Positions 9,207 through 19,093 are shown, counted from the first letter of the stretch. The stretch: DNA of 64,000 bases from Sphingobacterium bovisgrunnientis (GCF_009829085.1 NZ_WUQY01000010.1:1-64000); one strand, 5' to 3'. Notes: generated from the sequence alone by a model not told the origin. Program-made: numbers and translations.

Positions 9207-9923
9207 ATGATACAAAATAAAGCTATCGTCATCACCCCTGTTAAAAATTCACTAGAAAATACTTTAGTGACTATTAAAAGTATAAAAAACAGCAATCTGC
9301 ATGTCGATTACTATATATATGATGATTATAGCGAGTCTGATATTTCTAAAACATTAGAAGCAAAAGCTGATGAATTAGGCTATCATTACATTCATCTGTC
9401 ATCTTTGACTGACTCTCCTTCGCCAAATTATTTTACGGTTTTGAAGCATGCGCAAAAGAAAAGTATTCATCATCAACTACCACTCATTATTGTTGAGTCA
9501 GATGTAGAGGTTAACCCAGACACTTTTGAAAAATTATTGAACTATCATCAAGCAAACTCATACGCAGGAATGATCGGAGCAATAACTGTAGATTACGATG
9601 GGAAAATCAACTTTCCATATCTAAAATTTAAAGACACAAAAGAAAATATTATCGAGACGAATAGAAGTCTTAGCTTTTGCTGCACATTCCTTAGTTTAAG
9701 TTTTCTTGAGAAATTCAGTTTTGAAAATTTGGATCAAAGTAAAGATTGGTTTGATACAAGTATTTCGTATGCCTCGTTAGAAAATGGTTTTAAAAACTTT
9801 GTACTTATCAATACCCCAGTCTTACACAAACCCCATGGTAGCAGACCTTGGAAACAATTGAAATATACGAATCCATTAAAATATTATTGGTTGAAATTCA
9901 CTAAAAGAAGAGATAAAATCTAA
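9207..9923 (+). CDS. Glycosyltransferase family 2-like protein
   Basis: A 238-residue cytoplasmic protein with the GT-A nucleotide-sugar fold pattern: an N-terminal strand AIVITPVKN, then YIYDDYSES in place of the usual VDDGSxD, and IIVESDVEV (about residues 95-103) where GT2 enzymes carry the metal-binding DxD. The C terminus is basic (LKFTKRRDK), which fits weak membrane association. It is shorter than most GT2 enzymes and its active-site motifs are degenerate, so donor and acceptor cannot be named. It is 4 bp upstream of a Caps_synth-type gene, probably co-transcribed, and likely works in surface glycan or LPS decoration. Confidence 0.7.
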   Translation: MIQNKAIVITPVKNSLENTLVTIKSIKNSNLHVDYYIYDDYSESDISKTLEAKADELGYHYIHLSSLTDSPSPNYFTVLKHAQKKSIHHQLPLIIVESDVEVNPDTFEKLLNYHQANSYAGMIGAITVDYDGKINFPYLKFKDTKENIIETNRSLSFCCTFLSLSFLEKFSFENLDQSKDWFDTSISYASLENGFKNFVLINTPVLHKPHGSRPWKQLKYTNPLKYYWLKFTKRRDKI

Positions 9924-9927
9924 CAAT

Positions 9928-10695
9928 ATGTTTATCCAATCTCCAAATGAATTAAGCTATCGACATGGAGTTCCCTTTGTCATTTGGTGCTATTGGGAGG
10001 GTGGAGAAATGTCTCAGAATAGAAAAAAATCTTTTGATTTTTTAATGCAGAATATAGAAGTTCCAATTGCATTAATCACACGTGAAAATTTGTCAAAATT
10101 TATCAAACCTGATTATCCGTTCCCGGAAGCATTCGAATATATCAGTATAGTACATCGTTCGGATTATATAAGAGCCTATCTTATGCATCACTACGGTGGT
10201 GCATGGCATGACATCAAAGCAACATTAGTGTCTTACAAATCCGTTTGGGATGAGTTTGTTGACCCGAAAATTTGGATTATCGGCCGTAAAGAAATTCAAA
10301 AAGGTGCAGCAAAAGTATTAGATGAATATGGTAATTTTATCCCAGACCATTACAAAGATTTAATAGCCGTTCCTTCTTGGGTGGCAAGGCCAAATACGCT
10401 TCTTTCAAAGGAAATTTTAGTGGGTATAGAAAATATTTTAGCGCAAAATTCAGATTGTTTAAAGGAAAACCCAGCTATTCATCCAAGAGAAAAAAAACTT
10501 CCAAAAGGCAACATTTTCAAAGAAATATTCAATATAATAAAGTTCAAATATCAGAAGAGATCAACAAAGTATCCGCTCGAATGGACTTTATTTGGTAATG
10601 TATTTCATCCTAAAATATTAAAATACAAACAACACATTTCTTTTAGCTTACCTGTAGATCAAGAAAAAAATGCGGGAATTTACCACAGAAATTAA
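9928..10695 (+). CDS. Capsular polysaccharide synthesis protein-like glycosyltransferase (GT32/Caps_synth type)
   Basis: A 255-residue protein with the family signature at residues 77-97: HRSDYIRAYLMHHYGGAW followed by HDIKAT, corresponding to the DxxRxxxLxxYGGxWxDxxx block of Caps_synth and GT32 transferases. The N-terminal FVIWCYWEGG block is also typical. The second acidic residue of the usual DxD is Lys (DIK), so metal binding may differ. It sits 4 bp after the GT2-like gene. The convergent GT2 gene ends 5 bp downstream. Confidence 0.75.
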   Translation: MFIQSPNELSYRHGVPFVIWCYWEGGEMSQNRKKSFDFLMQNIEVPIALITRENLSKFIKPDYPFPEAFEYISIVHRSDYIRAYLMHHYGGAWHDIKATLVSYKSVWDEFVDPKIWIIGRKEIQKGAAKVLDEYGNFIPDHYKDLIAVPSWVARPNTLLSKEILVGIENILAQNSDCLKENPAIHPREKKLPKGNIFKEIFNIIKFKYQKRSTKYPLEWTLFGNVFHPKILKYKQHISFSLPVDQEKNAGIYHRN

Positions 10696-10700
10696 GTAAA

Positions 10701-11447
10701 TTAAGAAAACAAATTTATCAATTTAGATAAAGATCTATTTCTACGAAGTGGGCCATTTAAATATTTCTTGAAAAATTCGCTATGGTGCTGATTTAAATAA
10801 TCTATTTCTGCCTTCTTCTTATCTGTCGACATGCTTTTGCGACGCGAAGTCGTATGTATACGATAATAGAATCCTACAAAAGGCAGTTGAATTACTTTTC
10901 CTCCATCCTTTAAAAGCTTAATCCAAAATTCCCAATCCTCGCGCACCAAAACCTTATTTTCTGTATAGCCATTTACACGCTCCCAATCCGATTTTCTAAA
11001 TATGGCACTTACGTAAATTAGATTATCCATCGCAAGGTTGTATAACGAAAACTTTTTAAGACTCCAGGGCTTATTTACTTTTCCAAACTTATTGGCTTTA
11101 GCGTAAACTACTTTTAAATCGGGATCTTCGTTCAACTTACTAACAGCTTCTACTATGTAATTGTCGCTTATTAGGTCATCGGCGTCCAACGGCAAGATAT
11201 ATTTACCAGAGGACTGAGATATTCCAAAATTTCGCGCTACAGAAGGACCTGAATTAGCTTGAAAATAATAACTAACATTGCTAAATTTTGAACATAATAA
11301 CATCGCAACTTCCTTGGAATTATCAGTGGAACCGTCATCTACTATAATTATTTCCAACTCATCATACTTTGAATTCACGACGCTTTTAACCGTTTCTTCT
11401 AAATAAAGTCCATGATTATAACAAGGAATTACGACACTTACCAACAT
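10701..11447 (-). CDS. Glycosyltransferase family 2
   Basis: A canonical inverting GT2 of 248 residues: VSVVIPCYNHGLYLEETVKSV at the N terminus, IIVDDGSTDNS (about 34-44) binding the nucleotide, and LPLDADDLIS (about 91-100) carrying the metal-binding DAD. A later VREDWEFWIKLL block is the likely ED catalytic-base region. It is transcribed against its left neighbours and has a 520-bp AT-rich region upstream. The sugar specificity is unknown. Confidence 0.85.
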   Translation of the reverse strand: MLVSVVIPCYNHGLYLEETVKSVVNSKYDELEIIIVDDGSTDNSKEVAMLLCSKFSNVSYYFQANSGPSVARNFGISQSSGKYILPLDADDLISDNYIVEAVSKLNEDPDLKVVYAKANKFGKVNKPWSLKKFSLYNLAMDNLIYVSAIFRKSDWERVNGYTENKVLVREDWEFWIKLLKDGGKVIQLPFVGFYYRIHTTSRRKSMSTDKKKAEIDYLNQHHSEFFKKYLNGPLRRNRSLSKLINLFS

Positions 11448-11968
11448 TATTCTTCTAGATTTTGCAATTAAATATATAATAAGATTTAGTGTAGTATTTC
11501 AATTATTCCGAATGAAGCTTTATTTAAACAACCTAATACCTACAATTGATTGTAAAACTATAAATTGTTAGCGACCTTTCAAATATTTTAAATGAGTTGG
11601 ATATTTTATCATAGTGATTTTAAAATAAAACACAACCTTTATTTAAGAGAGATTAATTCAATCCAATAGTAATTCAACTATTAAATATCTTTACCTTATT
11701 TGTAAGAACACTAAATACTACAAATCACCAAAACATCCCTTTTAAACACAATCCATAGCAAATTTTAATAATTGAAAATTAATAAATAAAGCAAATTATG
11801 AGTATGTTTGGAACATCATTCAATATGTTAATAAAGTACAAAATTATAAAATCCATGTAGGACAAGGTACGTGTGATTAACAAATTTGAATAAAAGTTAA
11901 ATAAATTAAAAGTAGCATTATTGCCCTTCGCTGCGTTTAATATTATAAATCATGCGAATGAGAATTAT
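11448..11968. other. AT-rich intergenic region between two divergent glycosyltransferase genes
   Basis: Roughly 520 bp, very AT-rich, with no supported gene. It must carry the divergent promoters for the two GT2 genes, but I see no complete TTG-N17-23-TAnnTTTG on either strand. A 20-codon ORF at 11798-11860 has no supporting evidence. The region may be the scar of earlier gene turnover in the glycan cluster. Confidence 0.6.
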
Positions 11969-12805
11969 ATGTTATTAAGTGTACTGATTCCTAATTATAA
12001 CGGAAAAGAATTATTAAAAAAAAATATACCCTCAATTCAAGCTGCATTAGAATATGCTGGAGTATCCCATGAAATAATTATAGTTGACGATTGTTCAAAA
12101 GACGACTCAATAATTTTTTTACAGCAAAATTATCCTGATATTAAGGTTGTGAAAAACGATGTTAATTTAGGATTTTCGAAAACTTGTAATAACGGAATTT
12201 CACATTGCAAAGGTAAATATTTGTTACTCTTAAATTCAGACATTGAACTTACCCCTACATATATCCAAATATGTTTGAGTCATTTTACAAATGACAGCAT
12301 ATTTTCTATCACAGGAATAGCTAAAGATGATAGTACTCATCCTCAAAATACAGGTATCCTTTATCGCAAAGGATTATTTACTATAAAAAAATATCCAAAT
12401 CACATTAACAACGAAACGCATTTTATATCAGGCGCAAACTCAATTTATGATACGGCAAAATTGAACGAATTAAGTGGATTTAACCCCATTTATAGTCCTT
12501 ATTATTTTGAAGATGATGATCTTAGTTATCGAGCGTCTCAAAAAGGTTGGAAGAGTTATTTTATAAGAGAAGCGATATCTTACCATCAAGGCTCAGTGTC
12601 GATTAAATCATCTGCCTCTAAGAAAAAAATAAAACAAATTTACTTTCGTAACAAAATGATTTTTAACCATCTACATTCTAATACCTCATATAAACTATAT
12701 AACATTAAAACTCTTCTTTTCAATGTTATACCCAAAATTATTGTGGGACAATTTTGGATTTGGAAAAGCTACAACGATTACTTATTACTTACTAAAAAAA
12801 GATAA
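11969..12805 (+). CDS. Glycosyltransferase family 2 (rhamnosyltransferase-like)
   Basis: A GT2 of about 278 residues. The open frame reaches back to a TTG at 11921, but the ATG at 11969 is preferred because the family's first strand (LLSVLIPNYNGKELL) begins right there. Motifs: IIVDDCSKDDS (nucleotide binding), LLLNSDIELT (DxD position written NSDIE) and YYFEDDDLSYRASQKGW (catalytic base region), a layout shared with rhamnosyltransferase-type enzymes. The basic C terminus has no membrane helix. It belongs to the same surface-glycan patch as its neighbours. Confidence 0.85.
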   Translation: MLLSVLIPNYNGKELLKKNIPSIQAALEYAGVSHEIIIVDDCSKDDSIIFLQQNYPDIKVVKNDVNLGFSKTCNNGISHCKGKYLLLLNSDIELTPTYIQICLSHFTNDSIFSITGIAKDDSTHPQNTGILYRKGLFTIKKYPNHINNETHFISGANSIYDTAKLNELSGFNPIYSPYYFEDDDLSYRASQKGWKSYFIREAISYHQGSVSIKSSASKKKIKQIYFRNKMIFNHLHSNTSYKLYNIKTLLFNVIPKIIVGQFWIWKSYNDYLLLTKKR

Positions 12806-12959
12806 TTGAATTAATTTTAATAATCTTTCACCTATGATTAAATAAATTAGAAATTAGTAATCCTTTTTTTAAAATTTAACCTTTTTTAGCATATAATGTG
12901 TAGCATTTTTGCTGATTTATACGTTGTATAATGTATAAGTAAGTAAACAAACTATAAGT

Positions 12960-14003
12960 ATGCCGCACACTAAAGAAACAATTTTATTTGGAGCCCCTAC
13001 TAACTTCGGATTTTCAGATGCTATAAAAAGTGAATTAACTTCTCTAGGATTCCTCGTAATTGATTTTTCTACGATCCAAGGCATACCTTTCAAATATAAA
13101 TGTTTAGGAGATCGATTATATAATTGTTATAGAAAAACATTTTTTAATGATTATTCGCATAAAGAAAAATTAAGAGCCCAAGGTCATAAAGATCACCTAA
13201 TAAGTATATTAGATACTATTCCACAATGTGATTATGGACTATTTATACGTCCTGATTTTTTTCCAATTGAGTTCATAGAAGCTTTAAAATCAAAGGTAAA
13301 CACTTTGATAGGTTATCAGTGGGATGGACTTAAGCGATTCCCTTTTATTAATGACTATATACCTGTATTCGACAAATTTTATGTTTTCGATGCTGAAGAT
13401 TTAAAGAATAACAGTACTTTACCTACCACAAATTTCTATTTCGATATAGCTAATCCACAAGAGTATAAACCTATAAATAATGAAGCATACTTCATTGGGA
13501 GCTACATTCCAGAAAGGATGGATCATATCATAGACTTAAAAAATGTACTGAATACTAATAATATTAAAGATAATATTATGCTATATACCAACAGCAGTAG
13601 TGAAAGAAAAGATATATTAAAGAATGGTTTAACGCATATATCCCAATTTATAAATTATAAAGAAAACCTAAATCACACACTTAAAGCATCAGTACTAATT
13701 GATATGCATAACCCTATACATCAGGGTTTAACTTTTCGGGCTTTTGAATCATTAGGTTATGGAAAAAAACTTATCACATCAAATCCAGAAATAAAGAAAT
13801 ATGACTTTTACCGACCTGAAAATATTTTTGTTTGGAATAGCACAAATACTAATGAATTAGAGTCCTTTCTAAATGTCCCCTATATTGATGTCGACCCTAT
13901 AATTCGCGAAAAATACAGTTTTAAGAATTGGATTAGATATATACTAAATCTCGAAAATCATATCCCAATAACACTTCCTCGTAAAGAATTAGTATTTACA
14001 TAA
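12960..14003 (+). CDS. Putative glycosyltransferase, CgeB/RfaS-like GT-B fold
   Basis: A 347-residue protein, AT-rich in codon use, that I recognise only at the fold level. The N terminus (ILFGAPTNFGFSDAIKSELTSLGF) looks like a first Rossmann half. The C-terminal half contains YFIGSYIPERMDHI and GLTFRAFESLGYGKKLITSN (about 258-277), which resembles the donor-binding E-x-lgyGk-lITsN pattern of CgeB and LPS-core (RfaS-like) transferases. The block VLIDMHNPIHQGLTFRAFE supports this. A role in LPS core or O-chain synthesis is inference from the neighbourhood. Confidence 0.6.
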   Translation: MPHTKETILFGAPTNFGFSDAIKSELTSLGFLVIDFSTIQGIPFKYKCLGDRLYNCYRKTFFNDYSHKEKLRAQGHKDHLISILDTIPQCDYGLFIRPDFFPIEFIEALKSKVNTLIGYQWDGLKRFPFINDYIPVFDKFYVFDAEDLKNNSTLPTTNFYFDIANPQEYKPINNEAYFIGSYIPERMDHIIDLKNVLNTNNIKDNIMLYTNSSSERKDILKNGLTHISQFINYKENLNHTLKASVLIDMHNPIHQGLTFRAFESLGYGKKLITSNPEIKKYDFYRPENIFVWNSTNTNELESFLNVPYIDVDPIIREKYSFKNWIRYILNLENHIPITLPRKELVFT

Positions 14004-14060
14004 TTACAAGGCTCTCATATAAAAAATTATAGCTTTATAGTGTGTACTATTTAGTCATAG

Positions 14061-15584
14061 TTATTTCCTTCTTTCCATCTCCAGCAATTCTTTTAATTCT
14101 TTCAATTTTTCTGGATATTTAGAAGCTAGATTATATTTTTCCCCTTGATCGATAGTCAAGTTATAAAGTTGAGGTAATTTAGAATTACCAAGCTCAATAT
14201 CTGTCAATGGATTGTATTCCGAAGCATTGCTAGGCTCTATATATTTCCAATTATCTTTGATGATAGCTAAAGAATAACCTTGTTTAATATAATAAGATCT
14301 TCCCTTATCGTCTAGACCTTGCAATGTAGAAAATAATGCTTCACTATCTTTTGCGTCCATTGGATTTGGCTGCTCCAGCATTTGGGCAAATGATGCTATA
14401 AGATCAATTTGACTAAATAGCGCATTAGATACATAATTTTTTCGAATTCCCTTTCCAGCAATTATAAACGGAACACGTGTTCCCGCTTCAAAAATACTGT
14501 ATTTGCCACCCCTAAAGGGTCCTGCTGATTTATGATTATTATTCTTTTCAACAGACTCATCCTGATATCCATCGTCCAATACCGGTCCATTATCACTTGT
14601 AAAAACAATAATTGTATTTTTAGAAATACCTAATTGATCCAATTGTTTTATAATCTGTCCCACAGTCCAATCTAATTGTAAGATTGCATCACCTCTGTAG
14701 CCAAGTTTGCTTTTACCTTTGAAATATGTAGCAGGCATCCTAGGCACATGTGGCTCTGTTAGGGAAAATAATAGAAAAAATGGACTTATTTTATTTTCTT
14801 CAATAAAATTTTGGGCAACATGTAAGAATGTCCCTGAGACTTCTTCGTCTACCCAACGAGCCTTGTGTCCGCCTTCCATATAGCCAATTCGACCAATTCC
14901 ATTTACGATAGTATTGTTGTGTCCATGATTAGGAGATGCTTTCATTTTCAAAAGCTCGGGATTGTCTCTTCCAGTAGGATCAGCTCCTACCTCCTCAACA
15001 TAGTTTACACGGATTGGATCAGATGAATCTAAACCTACTACACGATGATTTTCCAAGAAAACCGTAGGAACACGATCTGCAGTTGCAGGAAATATGAAAG
15101 AATAATCGAAACCAATTTCATTTGGTCCTGGTTTTATATCTTGATTCCAATCCTTCTCTACCGCATTTCCTAACCCCAAGTGCCACTTACCTACTATAGC
15201 AGTTTTGTATTCAGATTTTTTAAAAACTTTCGGTAATGATGTTTTATGTATTGGTACTATTAATTTAGCATCTCCAGGCAATACACCTGTTCCTTGTAAT
15301 CTCCAAGGATAATTTCCTGTAATCAAAGCGAAACGAGAAGGTGTACATGTAGCAGATGTACTATGAGCATTCGTAAATCTTGTACCTTCTTTGGCCAATT
15401 TATCTAAGTTTGGAGTTTGAATATCAATCGCACCATAACTACTTAAATCCCCATATCCTAAATCATCGGCATATATAATTATAACATTTGGTTTATTACT
15501 ATCAGTTTGAGCTATCAACATTTGAATTATTAACAAATTAACAATTACTAAACTTGTCCGAATAAACACCAAAATTCTTATCAT
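14061..15584 (-). CDS. Secreted sulfatase (type I, formylglycine-dependent)
   Basis: A 507-residue alkaline-phosphatase-superfamily sulfatase. Residues 1-25 form a signal peptide (hydrophobic run ending MLIAQ), so it acts in the periplasm or outside. The metal site begins IIIYADDLGYGD (Asp40, Asp41). The modification site is CTPSR, with Cys80 the residue converted to formylglycine by an FGE or anSME enzyme encoded elsewhere. TSDNGP is the C-terminal metal-site motif. It probably removes sulfate from glycans, but it is not beside a SusC/D pair or glycoside hydrolase, so the substrate cannot be read from context. Confidence 0.9.
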   Translation of the reverse strand: MIRILVFIRTSLVIVNLLIIQMLIAQTDSNKPNVIIIYADDLGYGDLSSYGAIDIQTPNLDKLAKEGTRFTNAHSTSATCTPSRFALITGNYPWRLQGTGVLPGDAKLIVPIHKTSLPKVFKKSEYKTAIVGKWHLGLGNAVEKDWNQDIKPGPNEIGFDYSFIFPATADRVPTVFLENHRVVGLDSSDPIRVNYVEEVGADPTGRDNPELLKMKASPNHGHNNTIVNGIGRIGYMEGGHKARWVDEEVSGTFLHVAQNFIEENKISPFFLLFSLTEPHVPRMPATYFKGKSKLGYRGDAILQLDWTVGQIIKQLDQLGISKNTIIVFTSDNGPVLDDGYQDESVEKNNNHKSAGPFRGGKYSIFEAGTRVPFIIAGKGIRKNYVSNALFSQIDLIASFAQMLEQPNPMDAKDSEALFSTLQGLDDKGRSYYIKQGYSLAIIKDNWKYIEPSNASEYNPLTDIELGNSKLPQLYNLTIDQGEKYNLASKYPEKLKELKELLEMERRK

Positions 15585-15812
15585 ATTGTGTATATAATTA
15601 AATGGTTCAATAAAAAGATTAAAACTTGTGACTTATAAATTAAAAATAGATAAAGGTTCAGGAATTTAATCAATAAGACAACCACAATGAATAACTATTA
15701 TGTAAATTTATAAATATTTAAGAAATTTTATACAGATGAAAATCATTTATGCTGCAAATGCCATATATGTAATGATTTTTTTAATAGCAATGGTTACAAG
15801 ATTTTTAAAAAC

Positions 15813-15842
15813 AAAAAAGTCCAATCTAACGATTGAACTTTT
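15813..15842 (-). terminator. Terminator of tRNA-Ser
   Basis: A 9-bp stem (15818-15826 with 15831-15839, one G-T pair) with a 4-nt loop, followed on the minus strand by six T. It lies 8 bp beyond the tRNA 3' end. Confidence 0.75.
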
Positions 15843-15849
15843 ATTGATG

Positions 15850-15936
15850 CAGAGAGGAAGGGATTCGAACCCTCGATACAGTTACCCGTATACTAGCTTT
15901 CCAGGCTAGCTCCTTCAACCACTCGGACACCTCTCT
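15850..15936 (-). tRNA. tRNA-Ser (anticodon GGA)
   Basis: On the minus strand the 87-nt sequence folds as a class II tRNA. It has a 7-bp acceptor stem AGAGAGG/CCTCTCT, an anticodon stem GCTAG.CTAGC around CTGGAAA with anticodon GGA, a long variable arm (TATACGGGTAACTGTA) and a T arm with GGTTCGAATCC. The discriminator is G, as required for serine identity. CCA is not encoded and must be added, and a CCA-adding enzyme is encoded further along this window. It reads UCC and UCU codons. Confidence 0.95.
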
Positions 15937-15951
15937 GTATAGTATATGGCG

Positions 15952-15981
15952 CAAAAGTAATGAAAAACGCTAAATTTCAAA
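15952..15981 (-). promoter_or_regulatory. Consensus Bacteroidota promoter of tRNA-Ser
   Basis: On the minus strand, TTTG (15978-15981) is followed after 18 nt by TACTTTTG (15952-15959). Spacing and both boxes match the Bacteroidota sigma-A consensus TTTG-N17-23-TAnnTTTG. The tRNA 5' end is 15 bp downstream. This is the cleanest promoter in the window. Confidence 0.8.
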
Positions 15982-16023
15982 GACATTATTTAAATCTATT
16001 TAGTTTCTCTTATCTTTATTAGT

Positions 16024-16515
16024 ATGAAGACTAAAACACTCTATCTTATTCGCCATGGTAAAGCTGAAGATCATTCATTTCTGAAAAGAGATTATGAGCG
16101 AAATCTTGTACAAAAAGGGAAAGAGAGAGCTGAAATTGTAGCTAAAAAGTTAAAACAAGAACTTGTTGAAAGCAAAAGCCTAGTTATCAGTTCAAGTGCC
16201 AATCGCGCAATACAAACTGCGGAGGTATTCTGCAAGCATATAGATTATCCAATAACGTCCATTCAACAAGAGAAAGAAATATATGAAGCTTATTACAGAG
16301 AAATTTTAAAAGTAATAAATCTGATAGATGATAACATAGAAACCGTTTTGATATTCGGGCACAATCCAGGATTATCGGATTTGACAAATTATTTGTGTGA
16401 TTCTTTCGTCGATCTAAAAACTTCGCATGTATCAAAAATTAGACTGCCGGAAAACTTTAATTTTAGCGAAGTCTCAGGTGGGACCTGCCATTTAGAAACT
16501 GTTATCACTGAATAA
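16024..16515 (+). CDS. sixA: SixA-like phosphohistidine phosphatase
   Basis: A 163-residue member of the histidine phosphatase superfamily. The catalytic LIRHGKAE motif is at the N terminus (Arg10, His11, Gly12), and the second catalytic histidine is in VLIFGHNPGLSDL (about 105-117). SixA-type proteins are small, single-domain enzymes that remove phosphate from phosphohistidine, for example on HPt domains or PTS proteins; the target here is unknown. It is divergent from tRNA-Ser and 21 bp upstream of the DUF255 gene, with which it may be co-transcribed. Confidence 0.85.
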   Translation: MKTKTLYLIRHGKAEDHSFLKRDYERNLVQKGKERAEIVAKKLKQELVESKSLVISSSANRAIQTAEVFCKHIDYPITSIQQEKEIYEAYYREILKVINLIDDNIETVLIFGHNPGLSDLTNYLCDSFVDLKTSHVSKIRLPENFNFSEVSGGTCHLETVITE

Positions 16516-16536
16516 TTTTCAGTACCTTCGTTAGAT

Positions 16537-18537
16537 ATGGCAAACAAACTTCAACACGAGAATTCTCCATATCTAAAGCAGCACGCACACAATCCTGTAC
16601 ATTGGTTTCCTTGGGGACAAGAAGCGCTCGATAAAGCAAAAAAAGAGAATAAACTCATCTTAATAAGTATCGGTTATTCAGCCTGTCATTGGTGTCATGT
16701 GATGGAACGCGAAAGTTTTGAAAATGAAGCTATCGCCGAAACAATGAATAAATTCTACGTTTCCATCAAAATCGACCGCGAAGAAAGACCCGATATCGAT
16801 CAGATCTACATGATTGCAGTTCAATTGATGACGAATGCAGGAGGCTGGCCACTGAATGTGATTTGCTTGCCCGACGGAAGACCTATTTATGGTGGTACTT
16901 ATTTCAAACCACACGATTGGCAAAGTGTATTATTACAAATTGCTCAAATGTGGGAAGAAACACCACAAACAGCTATTGACTATGCGGAAAGGTTGACAGC
17001 AGGAATCAACAAGGCTGAAAAACTCCCCATTGCTCCTATACCTGAAGAGTATAGCATACAAGATATTAAAACTATTATACTACCGTGGAAAGAACAATTT
17101 GATCTACGTGATGGTGGCTATCGAAGAGCCCCCAAATTTCCGCTACCAAATAATTGGCTATTTTTTCTTCGCTACGGAGTACTTGCACAAGATGATGAAA
17201 CGATCAACCATGTGCATTTCACGTTAGAAAAAATTGCTAATGGTGGAATTTATGATCACATCGGTGGCGGTTTTTCACGCTATTCAGTTGATGGCAAATG
17301 GCATGTGCCTCATTTCGAAAAAATGTTATATGATAATGGTCAATTGATAGGTTTGTACAGCGAAGCTTATCAACAAAAGCCAAATTCACTTTACAAAAAT
17401 GTAGTCGTTGAAACAATAGAATGGACCAAACGAGAAATGTTAGCCGACAATGGCGGATTCTACTCGGCATTAGATGCGGACAGCGAAGGCGTGGAAGGTA
17501 AATTTTATACTTTCGATTATTGTGAATTTGATGTTCTTGGCGAGAATGCAGATTTAGCACGTGAATATTATAATATTACGAAGAATGGAAATTGGTCAGA
17601 AGAGCAGATTAATATTCCATTTGTCGATTCATCAAACAACAAATTAATTCAAGATGCTGGATTTTCTGAGAAAGAATGGTATTCGTATTTAAAAGAAATT
17701 AAAGCTAAATTATTGACTTACCGAAGCCATCGCATACGTCCAGGATTAGACCACAAACAATTAACTACATGGAACGCACTTTTGCTGAAAGGACTCGTAG
17801 ATGCTTACCGTGTATTTGACGATTCAGCGCATTTGGATTTAGCTTTGGGCATTGCTCATTTTATCGAAAGAGAATGCATGTCAAATGATATACTTTTGCA
17901 TCAGCCCGAAGATCAGAATCGAAAAATTGAAGGATTTTTGGATGATTATGCCTTCACAATCGAAAGTTATATCGCGCTATACGAAGCTACTTTTGAAGAA
18001 AAGTGGATATACAACGCAAAAGATTTGGCTGATAAAGCCATCAAATTATTTTATGATGCTGAAGTAAAAACATTTTACTACACATCTTCTAACGCTGAAG
18101 AACTTATTGCACGCAAAAGTGAAATAATGGACAATGTAATTCCGGCTTCTTCATCCACTATTGTACGTCAATTGTACAAATTGGGTTTACTTTTAGACAA
18201 TGAGGATTTCACTGCCATTGCCGATCAAGTTTTTGCTAATGTATTTCCCCACATCAAAAGCTACGGTTCGGCGTATTCCAATTGGGCTATACAGTTGTTA
18301 GAGCATCACTATGGCACAAATGAAATTGCGCTAACTGGTGACAACGCTTTAGAATGGCGTAAAGAAATAGATTCCAAGCAGTATATACCGAATAAAATTT
18401 TTCTGGGAGGAACAAAAAGTACACTTCCATTGTTAATAAATAAGGAACAATTGCTGTCAAAAGCATACCTTTGTCGAAATAAAACTTGTAGTCTTCCACA
18501 ATCGTCGATTACACAACTTTTAGAATTAATCAAATAA
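16537..18537 (+). CDS. DUF255 / YyaL-type protein (thioredoxin fold plus (alpha/alpha)6 barrel)
   Basis: A 666-residue protein of the YyaL/SSP411 (SPATA20) family. The N terminus is a thioredoxin-like domain with the signature [18 protein letters not shown] and a CHWC redox motif (Cys50, Cys53) followed by VMERESFEN. The rest is an (alpha/alpha)6-toroid like that of N-acylglucosamine 2-epimerase and glycosidases, including [22 protein letters not shown] (about 305-326). No signal peptide, so it is cytoplasmic. The molecular function of the family is not established; the pairing of a redox motif with a sugar-enzyme-like barrel is a family trait, not an error here. Confidence 0.9.
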   Translation: MANKLQHENSPYLKQHAHNPVHWFPWGQEALDKAKKENKLILISIGYSACHWCHVMERESFENEAIAETMNKFYVSIKIDREERPDIDQIYMIAVQLMTNAGGWPLNVICLPDGRPIYGGTYFKPHDWQSVLLQIAQMWEETPQTAIDYAERLTAGINKAEKLPIAPIPEEYSIQDIKTIILPWKEQFDLRDGGYRRAPKFPLPNNWLFFLRYGVLAQDDETINHVHFTLEKIANGGIYDHIGGGFSRYSVDGKWHVPHFEKMLYDNGQLIGLYSEAYQQKPNSLYKNVVVETIEWTKREMLADNGGFYSALDADSEGVEGKFYTFDYCEFDVLGENADLAREYYNITKNGNWSEEQINIPFVDSSNNKLIQDAGFSEKEWYSYLKEIKAKLLTYRSHRIRPGLDHKQLTTWNALLLKGLVDAYRVFDDSAHLDLALGIAHFIERECMSNDILLHQPEDQNRKIEGFLDDYAFTIESYIALYEATFEEKWIYNAKDLADKAIKLFYDAEVKTFYYTSSNAEELIARKSEIMDNVIPASSSTIVRQLYKLGLLLDNEDFTAIADQVFANVFPHIKSYGSAYSNWAIQLLEHHYGTNEIALTGDNALEWRKEIDSKQYIPNKIFLGGTKSTLPLLINKEQLLSKAYLCRNKTCSLPQSSITQLLELIK

Positions 18538-18572
18538 AAACGGGATGTATAGCATCTCATAATCATTACAAA

Positions 18573-19073
18573 ATGGCAATAGAAAACAACAACGTAGTAA
18601 CGTTGAATTACATTCTTCACACAACTGAAGAAAACGGCGAAAAAACATTTGTTGAACAAACGACTACAGAAAACCCTTTAACATTTTTATACGGCGTAGG
18701 CATGATGTTACCGAAATTTGAGGAAAACATCGCAGGATTAAACGAAGGTGATAAAACATCTTTTGACTTAGCTGCAGCTGACGCATACGGCGAAAGAGAC
18801 GACAAAGCGATCGCTCAATTACCTGCTGAAATGTTCCAAGAAACTGGTTTACCTCCAGTTGGCGAAGTATTACCATTACAAGATAACCAAGGAAATCAAT
18901 TCCGCGCAGTAGTAGTTGAAGTAACTCCTGAGGCTGTAATTGCTGACTTAAACCACCCAATGGCTGGAAAATCTTTAAGTTTCGAAATCGAAGTATTAAA
19001 CGTACGTCCTGCAACAGAAGAAGAATTGTCTCACGGACATGCGCACGGTGTTGACGGTACAGAAGGTCACTAA
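18573..19073 (+). CDS. SlyD-like FKBP-type peptidyl-prolyl isomerase
   Basis: A 166-residue FKBP with an inserted chaperone (IF) domain. The N-terminal FKBP strand pair is VVTLNYILHTTEENGE, followed by PLTFLYGVGMMLPKFEENIAGLNEGDKTSFDL (about 31-62). The IF flap is about 70-115, and FKBP closes with LAGK-type residues PMAGKSLSFEIEVLNV. The tail HGHAHGVDGTEGH is histidine-rich, as in metal-binding SlyD proteins, though much shorter. Cytoplasmic. It catalyses proline isomerisation and holds unfolded clients, possibly with nickel binding. A strong terminator follows. Confidence 0.9.
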   Translation: MAIENNNVVTLNYILHTTEENGEKTFVEQTTTENPLTFLYGVGMMLPKFEENIAGLNEGDKTSFDLAAADAYGERDDKAIAQLPAEMFQETGLPPVGEVLPLQDNQGNQFRAVVVEVTPEAVIADLNHPMAGKSLSFEIEVLNVRPATEEELSHGHAHGVDGTEGH

Positions 19074-19093
19074 TTAATATTGAATAGCATAAG

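Noticed and set aside
11798..11860. A 20-codon ORF in the large AT-rich gap
   Set aside because: Too short, no ribosome site or family resemblance; AT-rich DNA gives such frames by chance.
11921..11968. TTG start 16 codons before the GT2 ATG
   Set aside because: The extra residues lack GT2 character and the ATG at 11969 lies just before the first conserved strand.
15736..15909. A 57-codon + strand ORF with a hydrophobic start and QRGRDSNPR in the middle
   Set aside because: The second half is the antisense of tRNA-Ser; this peptide string is a classic false gene over tRNAs, and the first half covers the tRNA terminator.
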